Under the pieces are notes generated by a model. The model did no database searches, was not told the origin of the DNA, and was given only the letters and a program-made list of their open reading frames with translations. Below, in pieces: positions 62,832-64,000 of a DNA stretch of 64,000 bases. The stretch is taken from NCBI RefSeq assembly GCF_028368995.1, contig NZ_JAQNDL010000005.1:382501-446500 (forward strand). Direction: 5' to 3'. The DNA is from Nannocystis bainbridge (GTDB lineage: Bacteria > Myxococcota_A > Polyangia > Nannocystales > Nannocystaceae). A program made the position numbers and the translations under genes. Numbering within the stretch: position 1 is the stretch's first letter; each line of letters opens with the position of its first letter.

Positions 62832-63892
62832 TGAGCGAAGTCGCCGTCATCGGCGCGGGGCCGGCCGGCGCGCTCGCGGCAGGGCTGCTCGCGCGCGCCG
62901 GGCTCGCCGTGACGCTGATCGATCCGCGGCCCGAGGGCTTCCGGATCGGTGAAGGGCTCCCCCCGGCCGCCCGGCCCCTGCTGCAGGCGCTCGGGCTCCT
63001 GCCGCTGGGCGGCACCCTGCCCGGCCACGGGACCCTCTCCGCGTGGGGTAGCGATGACCTCGGCGTGTACGATCATATCGGCGGGCCGTACGGGCCCGGG
63101 TGGATCCTCGACCGCGCACGATTCGACGACGGCCTGCGCCGCTGGGCCTGCGAGGGCGGCGCGGTGCTGCGAATCGCCCGCCTCGTCGGCGCCGCCCCGC
63201 GCGGCGACGAGGCCCTCGAATTGCGCCTCGACGACGGCACCCTCCTGGTGCCCGCATTCGCGATCGACGCCTCGGGTCGGCCGGCCGTGCTCGCCCATCG
63301 GCTCGGCGCGACGCGGACCTGCATCGATGCGCTCGTGGCGACCTACATCCGCTGCCGCCCCGGCGTCCCCGGCGACCGCGACACCCGCGTGCTCGTCGAG
63401 GCCGCGGCGTACGGCTGGTGGTACACGGTGCGGGTGCCCTCGGGCGAGCGGGTCGTCGCCCTGCTCCGCGATCACGCGCCGGGCAGCAGCTCGGCGCGCG
63501 CCGAGTTCGAGTCGCAACTGAGGAGCACGCGCTTCGTCGCCGCCACTCTGGCGGCGCACGCCTACCAGCCGCTCGAGGCCCCTCGCGGCGCGGACGCGCG
63601 GACCGGCCGGCTATCTCATGTCTTTGGGGACAGGTGGCTCGCGGTCGGTGACGCGGCCTTCTCGGTCGATCCGCTGTCGTCGCAGGGCCTCGTCGATGCC
63701 CTGCTCACCGCCGATGCCGCCGCGAAGGCCGTCGTCGCGGCCCTCGACGGCGACCGCGGCAGGCTGCCGGCGTATGGCGAGCACGCCTGCCGGCTCTACG
63801 AGCGCTACCTCGAGCACCGCTCGGCCACTTACGCCCGCGAGCGTCGGTGGCCCGACGCACCCTTCTGGCAGCGCCGTCACGGACCGCCTTGA
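62831..63892 (+). CDS. LodB-like FAD-dependent cofactor-maturation protein
   Basis: The protein has 353 residues from the ATG at 62831, overlapping the oxidase stop by one base. It opens with the FAD motif VAVIGAGPAGALAAGLLARA and contains WILDRARFDDGLRRWA and the GDAAFSVDPLSSQGLVDALL motif shared by flavin-dependent halogenases and LodB/GoxB proteins. LodB-type flavoproteins are needed to form the quinone cofactor in their LodA partner, so this is its expected role. A TGTCT-N4-GGACA palindrome lies inside at 63619-63632. Confidence 0.88.
   Translation: MSEVAVIGAGPAGALAAGLLARAGLAVTLIDPRPEGFRIGEGLPPAARPLLQALGLLPLGGTLPGHGTLSAWGSDDLGVYDHIGGPYGPGWILDRARFDDGLRRWACEGGAVLRIARLVGAAPRGDEALELRLDDGTLLVPAFAIDASGRPAVLAHRLGATRTCIDALVATYIRCRPGVPGDRDTRVLVEAAAYGWWYTVRVPSGERVVALLRDHAPGSSSARAEFESQLRSTRFVAATLAAHAYQPLEAPRGADARTGRLSHVFGDRWLAVGDAAFSVDPLSSQGLVDALLTADAAAKAVVAALDGDRGRLPAYGEHACRLYERYLEHRSATYARERRWPDAPFWQRRHGPP
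63619..63632. repeat. dispersed palindrome TGTCTTTGGGGACA (copy 8)
   Basis: This copy lies inside the LodB-like gene, in codons for HVFGDR. It matches TGTCY-N4-GGACA, with CA before and GG after. Confidence 0.65.
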
Positions 63893-63917
63893 CGGCAGCG
63901 GCCCCGACGGCGCCCTG

Positions 63918-64000
63918 TCACAGCGTCTTGAGGTACTCGAGGATCGCCAGCCGCTCCTCGTCGGTGAGCACCGCCGTGAACTCGTGGCCTTCGTTGCCCT
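63918..64000 (-). CDS. C-terminal end of a probable cytochrome c (partial)
   Basis: The leftward frame enters from beyond the window and ends at 63918. The visible residues, GNEGHEFTAVLTDEERLAIL followed by EYLKTL, have the pattern seen at the end of many class I c-type cytochromes and dihaem peroxidase-like proteins (GHE-LT/S-E-ER-ALLEYLKTL). The haem motifs lie outside the window. It is convergent with the LodB-like gene, and a redox link to the oxidase system is possible. Confidence 0.6.
   Translation of the reverse strand, partial: GNEGHEFTAVLTDEERLAILEYLKTL

Overview
The window is very GC-rich, densely coded DNA with mixed strands. It suggests a myxobacterium, most likely of the Nannocystaceae type. 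This is inferred from the gene style: several outer-surface lipoproteins with Thr/Ser/Asp-rich linkers and a DUF4215-type cysteine motif, Tat-exported DUF1501 and haem-motif DUF1588 proteins, ECF sigma factors mixed with FecR and TPR domains, an NtrC-type two-component pair, and many unrecognised secreted proteins. No rRNA, tRNA, CRISPR array, insertion sequence or phage module was seen.

Layout. 0-5 kb: a class 3 lipase, a lone HlyD-type adaptor and two unrecognised proteins. 5-12 kb: a Nudix hydrolase, a TipA-like MerR regulator, an ECF sigma/FecR pair followed by an exported protein, and a DUF4215 lipoprotein. 12-15.4 kb: an ECF sigma factor fused to a membrane segment and TPR-like tail, with an exported partner. 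15.4-24.6 kb: an NtrC-type regulator and histidine kinase divergent from a complete RND efflux operon (adaptor, pump, outer-membrane factor). 24.9-36.5 kb: a large orphan DNA methyltransferase, AraC-GyrI regulator, Tat-exported short-chain dehydrogenase, lipoprotein, Old Yellow Enzyme, AlkC-like glycosylase and a ketopantoate-reductase-like enzyme. 36.9-42.3 kb: surface proteins and a carotenoid-desaturase-like flavoprotein. 42.5-47.2 kb: a DUF1588/lipoprotein/DUF1501 operon divergent from a LysR regulator.

47.3-54.8 kb is the most distinctive accessory region, and its base composition looks less GC-rich than its surroundings. All genes read leftward: a 55-residue double-glycine-leader, cysteine-rich peptide; a 134-bp tetranucleotide tract; a DAHP synthase; an unrecognised protein; an adenylation-carrier-oxoamine synthase megaenzyme; a type II thioesterase with an apparent frameshift; and a chorismate-lyase-like protein. 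Together they read as a pathway that boosts chorismate, turns it into a hydroxybenzoate, activates that acid on a carrier domain and joins it to an amino acid as an aminoketone. To its right lies 2 kb of decayed DNA with gene fragments.

56.9-64 kb: the RNA helicase gene dbpA overlapping a VF530-family gene, a Cys-rich lipoprotein, and a two-gene oxidase system. In that system a catalase-like haem domain is fused in one chain to a LodA-like quinone-cofactor oxidase, followed directly by a LodB-like flavoprotein and the end of a probable cytochrome c gene.

A short dispersed palindrome, TGTCY-N4-GGACA, occurs eight times across the window, both inside and outside genes. This is far above my rough chance expectation.
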